DNA of 64,000 bases from Chara braunii (lineage: Eukaryota; Streptophyta; Charophyceae; Charales; Characeae). Below are positions 34,279-45,706 of the stretch, piece by piece; positions within the stretch are counted from its first letter, which is position 1; every line of letters starts with the position of its first letter. Below the pieces are notes generated by a model. It saw only the letters and a list, made by a program, of their open reading frames with translations, had not been told where the DNA came from and did no database searches. A program made the position numbers and the translations under genes. The stretch spans positions 1,033,655 to 1,097,654 of the forward strand of contig BFEA01000077.1 in assembly GCA_003427395.1 (NCBI GenBank). Reading direction: 5' to 3'.

Positions 34279-35158
34279 ATCATGTTCATTCGAAAATCCG
34301 AACGGTCAAAATCTTCATTTTGAAGGCCCCCGTAAGCGTGTGAAAAGCGATTTGGGAATGGTGCTCTGCTTGAAATGATACCGTCATTAGACCATCATCA
34401 TGTTAGGGAGGTGTGCGGGAGTTATCTCATTTCTCATGCACCCGTCAGGTAGCTGTTTGTCAGAGGCCAATTAAAAGATCAGTAGAGATTGATGTTGTCT
34501 GTCTGTCTGACTGTCTCTCTTCCCCTTGTAGGTGTTGTCTCACTTTTACCCTTCCTCGCTATACGAGTAAAGGGTTCTCGTGAAAAGCAAATAATTAAAT
34601 AATCAGCAGATTTGATGGTGGGATCGCAGCTCAAATTATCTCCACTTCCCCACCCTTCTCCGTCTTTTCTTCAAAGAGGTCTTTCACCCTGATATATGTG
34701 ACTCTGTTGTGATCAATCCATATCAAGAGAACCTTGAAACTGAAGTACGAGTCTTCAACGAATATAATGCAAAGAAAAGTCTCATTTCATGCATTCAGTT
34801 TTAATTGATCTCCCGCCGCTTAATGCATGCACATGTTGATTGTCATCTCAACAGACGTGAGAGTTAGCACACGGAGCAGCGAGCTCCTCAAGCACTCTTA
34901 AGTGCTCATTCCAAGGAAAACGGAAGTTGAGTGAAACGTTGTGCCCATTCTCCCCCTCACGTCCTGCAAGATCACGCTCTGTGTTTGTGCGACTGTGTCC
35001 CGCTCAAATATGCCTTTCCTGCTTTCTTTGCACCTGAATAGAGACAACAGTCATCAAAGCTGTATCTGGGGCAACTTTCAGTCCCGATGAACTGTGTGGT
35101 GCATTCGAGGGAACATCTGTTGGAGTTGCTGTTTTCCACAGCGCAGCATCTCTCCCTG

Positions 35159-35160
<2 letters not shown>
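34279..35160. other. Intergenic DNA, no gene seen
   Basis: Mixed sequence without a domain-bearing frame or clear repeat. Confidence 0.5.
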
Positions 35161-35208
<48 letters not shown>

Positions 35209-35216
35209 CACACTTG

Positions 35217-35269
<53 letters not shown>
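35161..35269. repeat. Compound (TC)n-(CA)n-(TC)n microsatellite
   Basis: TC at 35161-35175, CA at 35176-35206, TC at about 35219-35269. Confidence 0.95.
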
Positions 35270-35273
<4 letters not shown>

Positions 35274-35450
35274 TGTGCGCTATCTCTAGCTTGCTTGCTT
35301 GATGGTTGATCACTCAGACAAGGCAGTCTACCGAATGGTGTTCAACGCAGTCCAGAAATTCAGGCAGCGCTGCAATTGCCGATTCCCAGGCATAACATTT
35401 AATTAATCATTTAAGTAATGGATTTAATAATTATTAATAAGTTAATTGGT

Positions 35451-35745
35451 TAATGCGCAATGTGCCTCAAACTGGTATAAATTAGCGACTGGACAGGATC
35501 AATGACATATTGTGTTCTCATCAAAGCAGGGCCAGGGAGGCAGATTCTAAATACAGTTGCGGTCAGGATGCTTTCCACACCGTTGTTCATTGTCAATTGC
35601 TTAATGCGCAATGTGCCTCAAACTGGTATAAATAAGCGACTGGACAGGATCAATGACATATCATGTTCTCATCGAAGCAGGGTCAGGGAGGCAGATTCTA
35701 AATACACTTGCGGTCAGGATGCTTTCCACACCGTGGTTCATTGAT
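35451..35745. repeat. 151-bp tandem duplication
   Basis: taatgcgcaatgtgcctcaa at 35451 recurs at 35602. The two units are almost identical through ggatgctttccacaccgt, with a few substitutions. No coding function seen. Confidence 0.92.
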
Positions 35746-35804
35746 CCCACTGGCGTTCCCCGCAGGCACAGGGGAACAATGCGCTTCCATCTGGAATCAA
35801 CTCT

Positions 35805-36045
35805 CTCGCACACACACTCATACACACGCTCTAATCCTCCCTTTTTCACACTCAGTCCCTCTCTTTCTCTTTCTCTCGCTCACTCTAGCGCACTCTCTCT
35901 CACTTCTCCCTTTGTCTGCGCACTCTCTCATACTCTCCCCCCGTCTACACACTCTCTTACACTCTCCCATTGTCTGCGCACTCTCTCACACTATCTCCCT
36001 GACTGCGCACTCTCTCACACTCTCTCATGAATGTCAGTCTGGCCC
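35805..36045. repeat. CT-rich minisatellite (~30-bp units)
   Basis: Repeated gcgcactctctcacactctc-like units between about 35888 and 36030, within a longer pyrimidine-rich stretch. Confidence 0.8.
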
Positions 36046-37320
36046 TCTCTCACGCTGTTTCCCTCTCAACTCACCTGTTGCCCACTGATCGCTGCTCCTG
36101 AGAGGCCGCTGACAGCAGACAGCGTACTTGCAAGGACGGGCATGCAGCCATGGCTATGGTCCGCTTGCTCTCGAGAAGGGGCATGGAACATCTCCAGCTC
36201 ACCTTGGCCAGTTCCCTCTTCGTCTTGGTCCCACTTGACTGCCTTGGACCCGAATGAATGCCGCCTCAGTCCCGCTCGTCTGCTCTATATCCAGCCCGTA
36301 GCACAAGCCCCGGGCCTGGGCCTCAAAAGGAACTTCTGGGATCACCAGTTCCAGCAACTCCCGGGCTACAGTCCCAGGACAGCGATGGTACCAGGGGTTT
36401 AGGACCAGCGGTCCAGGGGTACCGATACTAAACCAGCGGAGGCAATAAAGACCACAACGGTGACTGAGTAAAACCCTACTGGTGATGAAAACAGTCCCTC
36501 AGCAACTTTGGAGTGCAAATCACCTCGCGGTAACCTGTCGTAGCCGCACCGTTGCCTTTACAAACCATTGTGAGCCTCAACCAATTAGAACCAACCGCAG
36601 CAACCAAATCTGGGTCGCAGGAACAACGAAGTAACCAAAATCTACACCGCTGGACCAATTGTCGTGTATCTCACTCACACTAACCATGCCATTTGTACCA
36701 GAACGAAAGTGCCAACCCCGTAACCCGTCTGCAGCCCGAAGTGCCGACCCACAAAAACGTCCAGCCCCGTGCAGTCGCCGATAAACCGGTAAGTATGAAA
36801 ATAACAGGGTCCGGCGCACACAAAAACAAGGGTCGGAAAAGGGATAGCAAAATAGTGTGAATCAGGACGTCAACACAAGGAAACATAATCCGACACAAAA
36901 ACAAGGAAGCAAAAAAAAACTTGTAAAATTGATTTTTTTTATCGTTCATTATTTTATTTTTTATTATTAATATTGCCATCAAAATCAATAAATTATTGTC
37001 GTTGACTTGGCCTCACAAAATCGCCCACGCCAAAGCTCGTGTGCACGTTCACGATCAAGTATTAGAGGAAGTAGAATTTTGGGGTAAAATAAGAGGGAAT
37101 AACAAATTGATATCTTCGTTTCCATAAAAGTAGGGTTAGTATCAAGAAGTGGACGGGGTTAAAATAGGGGTTGAGTTAGGCACCCTATTTTTCTGTTGTC
37201 CGTCAGATAAAGGAAATAGAAACAAAGTGTCTGAAGACCAATACTAACTCAGAATTCTAAAATTTTGGGTGGCTGACTGGCTTCGGCCGCCCGACACCGT
37301 AACTTACACCTGACAAAATG
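36046..37320. other. Intergenic DNA, no gene recognised
   Basis: 36900-36990 is AT-rich. Frames on both strands lack known motifs. Confidence 0.5.
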
Positions 37321-37321
37321 G

Positions 37322-37400
37322 CTTGAGAAGTGGCCTGAGAAGTGGTCTGAGAAGTGGCCCGGGAAGTGGTCTGAGAAGAGGTCTGCGAAGTACCAGAGAC
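37322..37400. repeat. 12-bp minisatellite
   Basis: About six units of ctgagaagtggc/t. On the minus strand it reads as Ser-Gln-Thr/Ala-Thr repeats. Confidence 0.85.
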
Positions 37401-37560
37401 GATAGCCATAGTTGCCGTTGCCTCAGCCCTAGAGCGTGCAACTGCACGCTTGCTACCAGTGCTCTCTCTGATCCGCCTGCTGCTGCCTGTGCCCCCTGCA
37501 AACACCTACTCTCCTCAGCTTCCATCTGCAGTCTCCTTTCCTCATCCGACTTTAACACCA

Positions 37561-37676
37561 AGTGATCGGCTGACTAAGTGCCTGTCTCCGGGAAGTCCTC
37601 AGCCCTAGCGTGTGCCCTCACCCAGCCTTAACAGCAAGCGATTGGCTGACTAAGTGCCTGTCTCCTGGGAAGTCCT
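37561..37676. repeat. Direct repeat pair, 72 bp apart
   Basis: gat(c/t)ggctgactaagtgc followed by ctgtctcc(t)gggaagtcct occurs near 37564 and 37639. Confidence 0.85.
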
Positions 37677-38340
37677 CCTAAGCCCCTGGTCTAGTCTCTC
37701 AACCTCACTATTGTCTTCACTCATGAGCTATACATGGCATGCAATGTGCACTAGTGTCCCCGGATGACGAGAGCTCGTTGACGTGGCATTTAAGCCGAGG
37801 TGGAACTGCATTGCATTGTGGGTTGTGCCGAGGCAATGACCGGTCATCATAAATGCACGGCAGGTCAACTGGTGAGAAATTTGTGGTTGGGGACCTACCG
37901 TAGCATAGCTTTCAACCGATGCAAAAAATAAATAAAATAAAATACTTATTCCGTCCAGATTTGCACAGGAAGTAGTCAAATGGTATCTGCAGATTAGTTC
38001 AGACCCCTACAAACAATTCTACTCCTATTTCTGACTAGTCTCAAACAGATGCAATGCAGCAAAGAATAAACAAGTATTCTACCTACAGCAGTCTGTCAGA
38101 CATGAGCAGTCCGTCACAGCTCACCAATCAAAAATAAAAATAAAATTGTTTGCTGGAAAGTATGCTAAACAGAATAATAAGGAAATTGACAAATGAACAG
38201 CCAACTGGAATCAACCTCCCCATATCATTGGCCTTTTGCTAGTCTGCATCTTCGTTTTCTTTCTTCTTCTTCTTTACCTCTGTCCTCTCAAGTTCATTCA
38301 TTTCTTTTCACAATTGAACGACATTGTACTTCTTTGCTGA
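37677..38340. other. Intergenic DNA, no gene seen
   Basis: No domain-bearing frame. AT-rich in places. Confidence 0.5.
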
Positions 38341-38470
38341 GTACAGATCCGGGCCACCCGGTCGACCAGCGCCTGCCCGGGGGAGGTCCCGGGCGGCCTG
38401 GCCGGGCGGGCGGCCCGGTTGGGGGCCGGGCACCCCCAGCACACCTTGTCGGGGGGGGGGGGGTTCAGAC
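38341..38470. other. Very GC-rich tract with G13 run
   Basis: Dense CCCGGG/GGCCGG words (38350-38430) and a poly-G run at about 38450-38463. It sits beside foldback element B, as a similar GC-rich tract (1070-1135) sits beside foldback element A. Confidence 0.7.
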
Positions 38471-38520
38471 CCCGAATCGCCGTCAGCTGGGGTCCCCAGG
38501 GCCTACCGGGTCCAACCAGG

Positions 38521-38705
38521 CCTGAAAAAAGGCGAGTCGGGCCCGTGAGGCCAGCTTTTTTTTTTTGAAATTGTGACGGCCCTCCAGCCGTCGATCATCC
38601 ATGATCGACGGCCAGAGGGCCGTTTGATGTTTGGAGGGAAAACGACGACCCGTTTGAACAGCCGACTAGCTGCCGCGGCCTGCATCGGCTGTCCAAACGG
38701 GGTCT
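38521..38705. repeat. Foldback element B (double hairpin)
   Basis: acggccctc...ccgtcgatc (38576-38596) pairs with gatcgacggc...gagggccgt (38603-38624). A second hairpin, cccgtttgaacagccgac against ggctgtccaaacggg, spans about 38649-38701. The central ccgtcgatc/gatcgacgg is identical to that of element A at 904-926. Flanking GGCCTGAAAAAAGG and T-runs recall element A's ends. Confidence 0.75.
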
Positions 38706-38884
38706 TGGTCTTCCCCCGCCGGCGCAGTTCGTGGTTCAGCCGCCCGTCGTCGTGGAGCCGCCCGTCGCCATCGCCTGGGAGATTCACTCCCCCGTCGCCG
38801 TGGACCCGCCCGTCGCCAGCGTCTTGGAGTCGCCAGCGCTGTGGAGCCGCCCGTCGCCCGTCGCCGTGGAGCCGCACGTCCCCC

Positions 38885-39720
38885 TCTCATCATCATCATC
38901 ATCATCTTCTTCTTCTTCTTCTTCTTCTTCTTCTTCTTCTTCTTCTTCTTCTTCTTCTTCTTCCTCTCTCCTCCTCCTCTTCCGACTATCTTCTTTTTCT
39001 TTTTCTTTTGTTCCATTCGTCATCGATAGGTCGCGAGATAAACGACAGGTAAGGAAAAAAAAAAGAAAACTGATCCCTTCTTCTTCTTCTTCTTCTTCTT
39101 CTTCTCCTTCCTCTTCTCTCCTCCTCCTCCTCTTCCGACTATCTTCTTTCTCTCTTTTTTTTGTTCCATTCGTCAGCGATAGGTCGCGAGATAAACGACA
39201 GGTAAGAAAAAAAAAAACGAATACTGCTCCACGGCCGACTATCTTCTTCTTCTTCTCTCCTCCCCCGCCTCCCCCTCATCTTCTTCTCCTTCCTCTTCTC
39301 TCCTCCTCCTCCTCTTCCGCCCATCTTCTTCTTCTTCTTCTTCTCTCCTCCTCCTCTTCCGACTATCTTTTTTTTTTTTTGTTCCGTTCGTCAGCGATAG
39401 GTCGCGAGATAAACGTCAGGTAAGAAAAATAAATAAATAGAAAACTGCTCCCTTCTTCTTCTTCTTCTTCTTCTTCCCCCTCGTCTTCTTCTCCTTCCTG
39501 TTCTCTCCTCCTCCTCCTCTTCCGCCCATCTTCTTCTTCTTCTTGGACCGCCATACCCTACCGCCCTGCTTGGACCGTACCCTACCGCCCTGTCGCCACC
39601 ATACCCTACCGCCTTGCCTCCCTCTTCTTCTTCTTCTTCTTCTTCTCTCCTCCTCCGGCTCCCCCTCATCTTATTCTCCTTCCTCCTCTCTCCTCCTCCT
39701 CCTCTTATGCCCACTCATGC
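38885..39720. repeat. TTC-rich array with a thrice-repeated 35-bp spacer
   Basis: Long TTC/TCC runs alternate with a conserved spacer, gtcagcgataggtcgcgaga followed by taaacgacaggtaag, at about 39018, 39171 and 39389, so units are about 153 and 218 bp. Serine-rich frames through it are not proteins. Confidence 0.85.
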
Positions 39721-40180
39721 ATTGATGAAGATGATCATGATGGAAATGGTAGTGATTATGGATTCACAAAGGACTATGTTATGTGGGCTATTCTAGACTA
39801 TCTCCTCCTCCCTAATTCAAACAATAAATAATACTAATAATAATGAATGGCTGAAACCGAATCAATGTCCAAATCCCTCTTCTGTTGCCAGCACAACAAG
39901 AGGTCCACCATAGCCATGGCCGCCCCCCCTCGCTCTCTTCATCCAGGCCTAGGCTACAGCGGACTACTAAGGGCCTTGCCCTGATATGCAAAAGACAACA
40001 CAAGAGCAGCTAGGTCCTCCTCCTCTCAGGACGGCATGCCTGACTCTGCTTCGAAGCTTCTTGAGGCAGCGCTACCCCAACTGGGACCTTCCAGATGCAG
40101 CGCCGACCAGGGTGATGAAGATGGCGTCCACCATAGCCAGGTAAGTACTCCTGGCACTCCACCCCCTTCTTCCTCCTCCT
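39721..40180. other. No gene recognised
   Basis: Short mixed sequence leading into the 420-bp tandem repeat. Confidence 0.4.
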
Positions 40181-41070
40181 CCTACCCAAGCCCTTCCGCC
40201 ATAGCCAAGGTGAAGAGTTGGGCGCTCCTCTTCCCCACAGCGCTGCACACTAGCACTCCTCCAGGCGCTCCAGCAGCATGACACCCAAACTTGCATGTAT
40301 CAAATGAGGAAGAGCGCAATGCTCTTCCTTGAGATATAGTGGCCAACCTGCCTCTTGGGCGGTGACTTCCAGGCCATGTGGCCTCCAAGCAACCAGTACC
40401 TCCTCCCTTTTGGGGGGAAACATCATTGCAGGCTCTGATATCGCCCGCACAGGCCCTAGACTCAGGCTACTTGGACTGGTACCCGCATAGACCCAGGCCT
40501 ACCACTACTGGGCCTCTAAAAATACTAACTTTTTGTCTTCTTCGGCTCGACCTACCGCTACTCGAGTACTACCGGTATACTCAAGTACAACCAGTATCAA
40601 CACTGCGCTACTGTAGTGTTTTTTTTTCCCCCCTGCAACTCTCCAAGTCACGGCCACAGGCAAGTACCAGCCCTGCGGGCCTCCAGGGGCTCCAGCAGTG
40701 TGACGCCCAAACTTGCAGGCAGCAAATGAGGAAGACCCTAACGCTCTTCCTGGACATAAAGTGGCCAACCTGCCACTTCGGTGGCGACTTCCAGGCTGTG
40801 GGGGCTCCAAGCAACCGGTACCTCCTCCCTTTCGGAGGGAAACATCATTGCAGGCTCTGATATCGTCTGCACAGGCCCTAGACTCAAGGCTACTTGGACT
40901 GGTACCTGCCTAGACCTAGGCCTAACTTTTTGTCTTCTTCTGCTCAGCCTACCACTACTCAAGTACTACCGGTACCAACACTAGGATACTCAAGTGTTTC
41001 TTCCCTGCTGCAACCCTCAAAGTCACGGCCACAACTAAGTACCGTCCCCCCGGGCCTCCCAAGCACACAA
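40180..41070. repeat. ~420-bp tandem repeat (about two copies plus a partial)
   Basis: aaacatcattgcaggctctg occurs at 40418 and 40839, and longer surrounding blocks also match, for example gacttccaggc..., actcaggctacttggactgg and caagtcacggccaca. Copies are about 85-90% alike by eye. The function is unknown; repeated AGTACC/GGTACC words suggest LTR or satellite origin. Confidence 0.8.
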
Positions 41071-41696
41071 GTACCTTCGCGGGTCACACACACTCAAGCA
41101 CTCAGGCGCTCAGCAAAACACACGGAAACCAACAAACACGCTCACAGCAAAAAGCAGGAATCTCAGCAAGGGATACGTTCCAGGAGCAGAACTCAGAAAT
41201 CAGCAGTTTTCTCAGTCTGCAATGTTGCGGGTTGTTACATGCCGCAAAGCATCTTGTTTCTTTTTTTTTCTCTTTTTAATTCACCGCTACCTCTGAGACT
41301 CTTTTTGCCCAGGAAGTGAAGACTGAGCGCCAAACTTTGCTGAAGCACCAGCGTGACCTTTTTCTTTTGTTATGCTGGCACCAGCAGCCATTTTGGTCAG
41401 GAGGCGCTTGGCTTCCGAAGAGTGGCATAGGTTATATTCACGACTTAGCCTTTGCCTCTGAAAGGTAGTGGTTTACACATACATAGCTTTTCTTGTGTAC
41501 GTAGGTGTACTTCGGAGTACATACTTGCTAAAGCCGTGTACGCATACGTGTTGTTACACAGGTAATATTTGAATAAAACAATTTCCCCATCCAAATTGCG
41601 ATTAGAAAGTATATGTGTTCTATACAAATAGAACGCATACACTCTATTGGCCTTTGAAAAAAATGGACCAACTTTTCAAGAATCCTCTTTTTACGA
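41071..41696. other. No gene recognised
   Basis: 41490-41720 contains short repeated ACGTATAC/TACGTGT words and no domain. Confidence 0.4.
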
Positions 41697-42277
41697 AAAT
41701 TTCAATAGAACGTATATGCGTTATGTTCAGGGGGAAGAAGGTAGTCAGTTTGGTATTGGAGTCGTGCTGCTGCAGGATGATGAGAGTAGCTTGCGACCTG
41801 TGGAGTATTCAGGGAAAATACCCTCAAAGAGCAGCCAGCACCTATGAGAGATTTGTATGCTCTATATTATGCCTTGTGGATGTGGAGACACTACCTGCAA
41901 GAGCACCCTTTCAACGTCTACTCAGACCATCAAGCCTTTACTGGCTGAAGACACAGCCCAAATTATCAACTAAAGTGGCTAGATGGTCTGCATACATCTA
42001 TACCAACGACGTCAGATTGAAGCACAACGACAGGACGCATAATCAAGTTGAAGATGCGCTAGTGAGGTGCAACTTCATGGAAGCCATATTAGTGAAGTGG
42101 AAAGTCACTGACAACCTGATTAACAGAATTGCACGAACCTATGCAACTGATCATGTATTCTCAGACGATCGCAGCTCTGGAGGCACATACAGGTCTGGTG
42201 CCAGATGTTACACAGCAGAGGGGTTTACAGTTTGTAGAGCAAGGACATGCAGAGACGCCGTGAACCACCAGAATTGA
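41697..42277 (+). pseudogene. Ty3/gypsy RNase H-integrase junction fragment
   Basis: QFGIGVVLLQDDESSLRPVE and YSGKIPSKSSQHL (to 41845) belong to a Ty3 RNase H. A frameshift leads to DLYALYYALWMWRHYLQEHP and FNVYSDHQAFTG (about 41848-41947), the next RNase H block. EDALVRCNFMEAILVKWKVT and DNLINRIARTYATDHVFSDD then match the RNase H-integrase linker. No RT or integrase core is present; it is an isolated fragment, different from the two larger Ty3 relics. Confidence 0.75.
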
Positions 42278-42485
42278 GCGTAAGAGCACTCTGTGGATGC
42301 CATGACACATAAGGCCGTTTTTTTTCTTCCAAAAGACCCACATAAATCCTCGAGCTATTATAACTCCAAGCAAAGTCCAACACAAAGGACAGGGCTAAGC
42401 AGAAACCAAAACCAAAATTATGATACACATCACTAAATAATACAAGCACAGATTGTCGCAGAAAGCCACGCACTACAAAACTTAG

Positions 42486-42600
42486 ATATTCACAGACTGA
42501 TCTGCTCGAAGCCAAAAATCCATACGTCCTGCTCAGACGCCAGCCAAACCTTTTTTCCTTCAGGTTGCACAAAATCACATTTCTCAAACAATTTCACTGT
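42486..42600. repeat. 115-bp direct repeat, left copy
   Basis: tattcacaga(c/t)tgatctgctcg through caatttcactgtt is repeated at 43886-43999 with few differences. The pair brackets the minisatellite and LTR-like unit. Confidence 0.9.
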
Positions 42601-42648
42601 TACATGCTGCGCCTGCAACATGCTGCGCCTACAAACAAGGGCCATTTT

Positions 42649-42890
42649 CAGGCCCTGTGTTGTTTTCAGCCTAAAAGCCTGAAAACAAGGGCCTACAGGC
42701 CCTGTGTCGTTTTCAGCCTAAAAGCCTGAAAACAAGGGCCTACAGGCCCTGTGTCGTTTCAGCCTGAAAGCCTGAAAACAAGGGCCTACAGGCCCCGTGT
42801 CGTTTCAGCCTAAAACAGGGCCCTCCAGGCCCTGAGTCTTTTCAGCCTGAAACGCAGGGCCGTTTTCAGGCCCTCATAAGATCGACCTGC
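42649..42890. repeat. 47-bp minisatellite with self-complementary units
   Basis: caggccctgtgt starts units at 42649, 42696, 42743 and 42789, followed by diverged units. Each unit contains ttttcagcctaaaagcctgaaaa, a palindrome, so an RNA copy would form serial hairpins. Confidence 0.88.
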
Positions 42891-42899
42891 CCTGAAACT

Positions 42900-43885
42900 T
42901 AGGCACCAGACCAGGGTTTTAGCACAGGCCATTTTGGGCCTGTTTTCAAGACAACCTTCGTTTGAGCTTCAACGCCAGGGTCTGGCACGTTTTGGCATTG
43001 GCAAGAGCAGCCTCCTGGGCGGGCCAGCACTAAGACAGGCCCGCCCTGCAGGCTGCAGGTAGTTCATAGGGACTTCCCAGGCACTTCATGTGCAGTTCAC
43101 GAGGCAGGAGGTAGTCTTCAGGATTCGGCAGCAGCACTCTGGAGGAGTGCTGCAGTAGTAGTAGTAGTAGCATTAGCAGTAGCCTTCAGCGCTGGGCGCT
43201 GGTAGGAGCTAGAGTAGCACTGGAGAGAGAGAGAGATTGGGCGGAGACTTACCTGCGGCGCCATAGCTCCAGCTTCATCTTCGAGGTACCTGCAGCACAG
43301 CGCCATCTTCAGAGGTTAGTACCTGGCACATGAGAGAGAGAGAGAGAGTTCTTCTTCTTCATCTTCTCAGTCCACCATCTCCCCCCTCACCCTGCATCAG
43401 CAGACTACGAGAGAGAGGGATTGGTGACATTTGGATCCAGACTCGACATTGGGCTTCAGACATTTGACGAGGGATTATCTGGGACTTGTACCAAAGACTT
43501 GGTGTTGACGACATTCCCATCTTCCCCGTCTTCTTCATCTGTGTATGGTCTGGACCTGGCGTATTCTTCCTGTGTGTAGCGCCAGGCCCCCTTCACACCT
43601 TGTGATGAGGATGATGTATGTTNGGTCTGCATTGCGACATTGACTGGGCTAGTCATTGGTATTCTAGCATTTCGCTGCGCTGTCTTATACTACGTGAGGG
43701 AGGTCAGTCCCGGTCAGGTCTGGGCTTATATCTAAGTCTTCCACTGCGCTACAAGGTGCCATTTTGTATGTATTAGGATGTACATTGCTTGTTGAGATTC
43801 CACTAACACCGCATTGTCCATTAAGTCCTTTTTATCACATTGCAGATCCTTGGCTATACATACATTGCCCAACTGGGCATGTAAC
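42900..43885 (+). repeat. Divergent LTR-like unit related to the Ty3 LTR
   Basis: 43200-43735 matches the 3' half of the 5' LTR (12597-12956): GA-run, 'tttggacag/ttggatccagactcgacatt', 'ggttgacgacattc(t/c)catc', 'tgatg(a/g)tgatgtatgt', 'gtgagaggtcggt'. It has its own (GA)n at about 43331-43348 and one N at 43623. 43745-43875 matches the minus strand of 26440-26308. Terminal TG..CA ends were not resolved. It may be a solo LTR of a sister family. Confidence 0.6.
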
Positions 43886-43999
43886 ATATTCACAGATTGA
43901 TCTGCTCGAAGCCAAATCCATACGTCCTGCTCAGACGCCAGCCAAACCTTTTTCCTTCAGGTTGCACAAAATCACATTTCAAAAACAATTTCACTGTTT
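43886..43999. repeat. 115-bp direct repeat, right copy
   Basis: Matches 42486-42600. Far longer than a target duplication, so it reflects a segmental duplication or recombination product rather than integration alone. Confidence 0.9.
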
Positions 44000-44730
44000 T
44001 CCAAAAAGAATTGGAAAAAGTAAGTTGAGGGGAACCAATATACGAACAACTTTTGGCTGAGGATCATTCCAAAAATTACTTACCGAGGATCATTGCAAAA
44101 TTACTTACCAGACTTTTTAGACCTTAAAAAAAAAAAATACAAATAATTTGCAATAAAATTGAATAAATGCACTGCAATACACCCCTTTAACACCCTTTTA
44201 CCCACCTTCAAACCACCAGTACCTCCGAGCCTCTCCTTCCTGATGCGAATTTCCAGTGGCGCACTTCTTTTCTTTTTTGACTTGTTGTGCCAGCCATTTT
44301 GGTCTGATCCGGTTGCAGTGTTCATTCGATTCTTCAGATTCAGTCAATTCCGATTCTCTTGCCTGGGCAAGGTACTGGCGATTTAAACCCCTTGTAAACC
44401 CGTTAAATCTTTCAGACCCCCATTGAGGCCCACACACTATTCGGAGATCACCTCAACCTGGGCTCCATCTGACTGGAAGCCAGACCATTGCCCAGGACCT
44501 GTCTGGCCTTCTCACTTTGCCTTTTTCTATCTTGTCCAGATTTCTGGACAGGTTCCCCAGTATCTCTCCAGTCAACAACTCAGTCCGAAGCCCTGCTCTG
44601 AGACCCTCCATAGCCCTGAAAACTGCCAAACAAAAGAGCTGTATGCCCACTTTTCACTTGCATGAAAAGCAAACTAGAGGTACACGGACGCAGTTCTTTA
44701 TTTTTATTTTGGGGGGGGACCATGCTCCAA
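44000..44730. other. No gene recognised
   Basis: A small direct repeat, 'gaggatcatt(c/g)(c/a)aaaa(a)ttacttacc', lies near 44060-44110. The rest has no domain-bearing frame. Confidence 0.4.
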
Positions 44731-44739
44731 TCTAGTTGT

Positions 44740-44785
44740 GGGGAGCAACACGTGCTGGGAACCGCACCCAGCGTCCCCTGTGGAA
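44740..44785 (+). repeat. Dispersed hairpin repeat, copy 1
   Basis: gggagcaacacgtgctggg followed by aaccgca and cccagcgtccc. The stem GCTGGG (44754-44759) pairs with CCCAGC (44767-44772) around a 7-base loop. Related copies are at 54682-54716, 54771-54795 and, in inverted orientation and decayed, at 49960-49990. Confidence 0.6.
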
Positions 44786-45091
44786 GTACACAGAACAATT
44801 TGAAGTACCGGAGACGCAGAAGTAAATACCGCTACGTGAAATATGACTGTGACTACCCCTAAGCCCCAAAACCCCTTAACCCCCTGCCTCTTTGACCTGA
44901 CCCCCAAACCTGAGGAATTACAACCAGACTCCTGGGGTTGGAAAATCGAAAAGGGGAAAAAAAAAACATAACATCCTACAGAGTTGACAATTCTACTATC
45001 TCTACCACATGCTGGAGGACCTCAAACAACCATGTTACATAAAACACAATACCCACCGAAAGGGGTTAGCTTCTTCGGCAGTTTGCTGTGA

Positions 45092-45660
45092 GTGTTTCAT
45101 TACCACCAAGTAAACTTCGCTGAAAAGAAGGTCAGAATCATAGCAGCCAATCCCATCCTTACTGACCTTACAATTTTTCCAGGGAGACTTCCAATATTCA
45201 GAAATATCACATCTAAAGCCCGGAAGTCATATCCAATTCACAAGCCAATAGCCCAACTTGACAGAGATTCTCTGGGAGTCACTTTTGCCCAGACTTCATC
45301 AACATATGAGGAGATCATGGAACACACCCTATTTCTGCCTTTGGCAATGGGAACAGTATACTGGCATTTCCAGTTGCCAAAAGGTGGGCCCCAAGAGTTC
45401 GCTAAGCAGAGCCTGAAATTAAGCAGTCCACCGGCCTGGAAGAGCCAAGGTCTTTTACTAATCACAATATCAGCGCCAGGTTCTCAAAACATAAGGGAGG
45501 CTGCTTCATCCTGACTCACTCCCACCACCTGGAAAAGAGATAACTTCCCAAACAAAAGAACATGCACTCCACCCTGTGTGTGGGTGTACATGTTCGGCCT
45601 TGCGCACAAAGCCCAAGGTTAACTAGCTTTTCAATAAAATGACATCAAAAGAGGGGGGGG
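45092..45660. other. No gene recognised
   Basis: A 140-codon plus-strand frame (45092-45514) begins with ATG but matches no family I know. It has no repeats or membrane segment; it may be chance. Confidence 0.3.
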
Positions 45661-45706
45661 AAGAAATAAAAAGATATGGGATCAGTTTGAGCAGGCGTCA
45701 TAAGAG

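Noticed and set aside
38731-39423. 230-codon plus-strand open frame
   Set aside because: It is a poly-Ser/Leu translation of TTC/TCC microsatellites.
42649-42890. CRISPR array
   Set aside because: Units are contiguous 47-bp copies without unique spacers, in plant-type DNA; it is a minisatellite.
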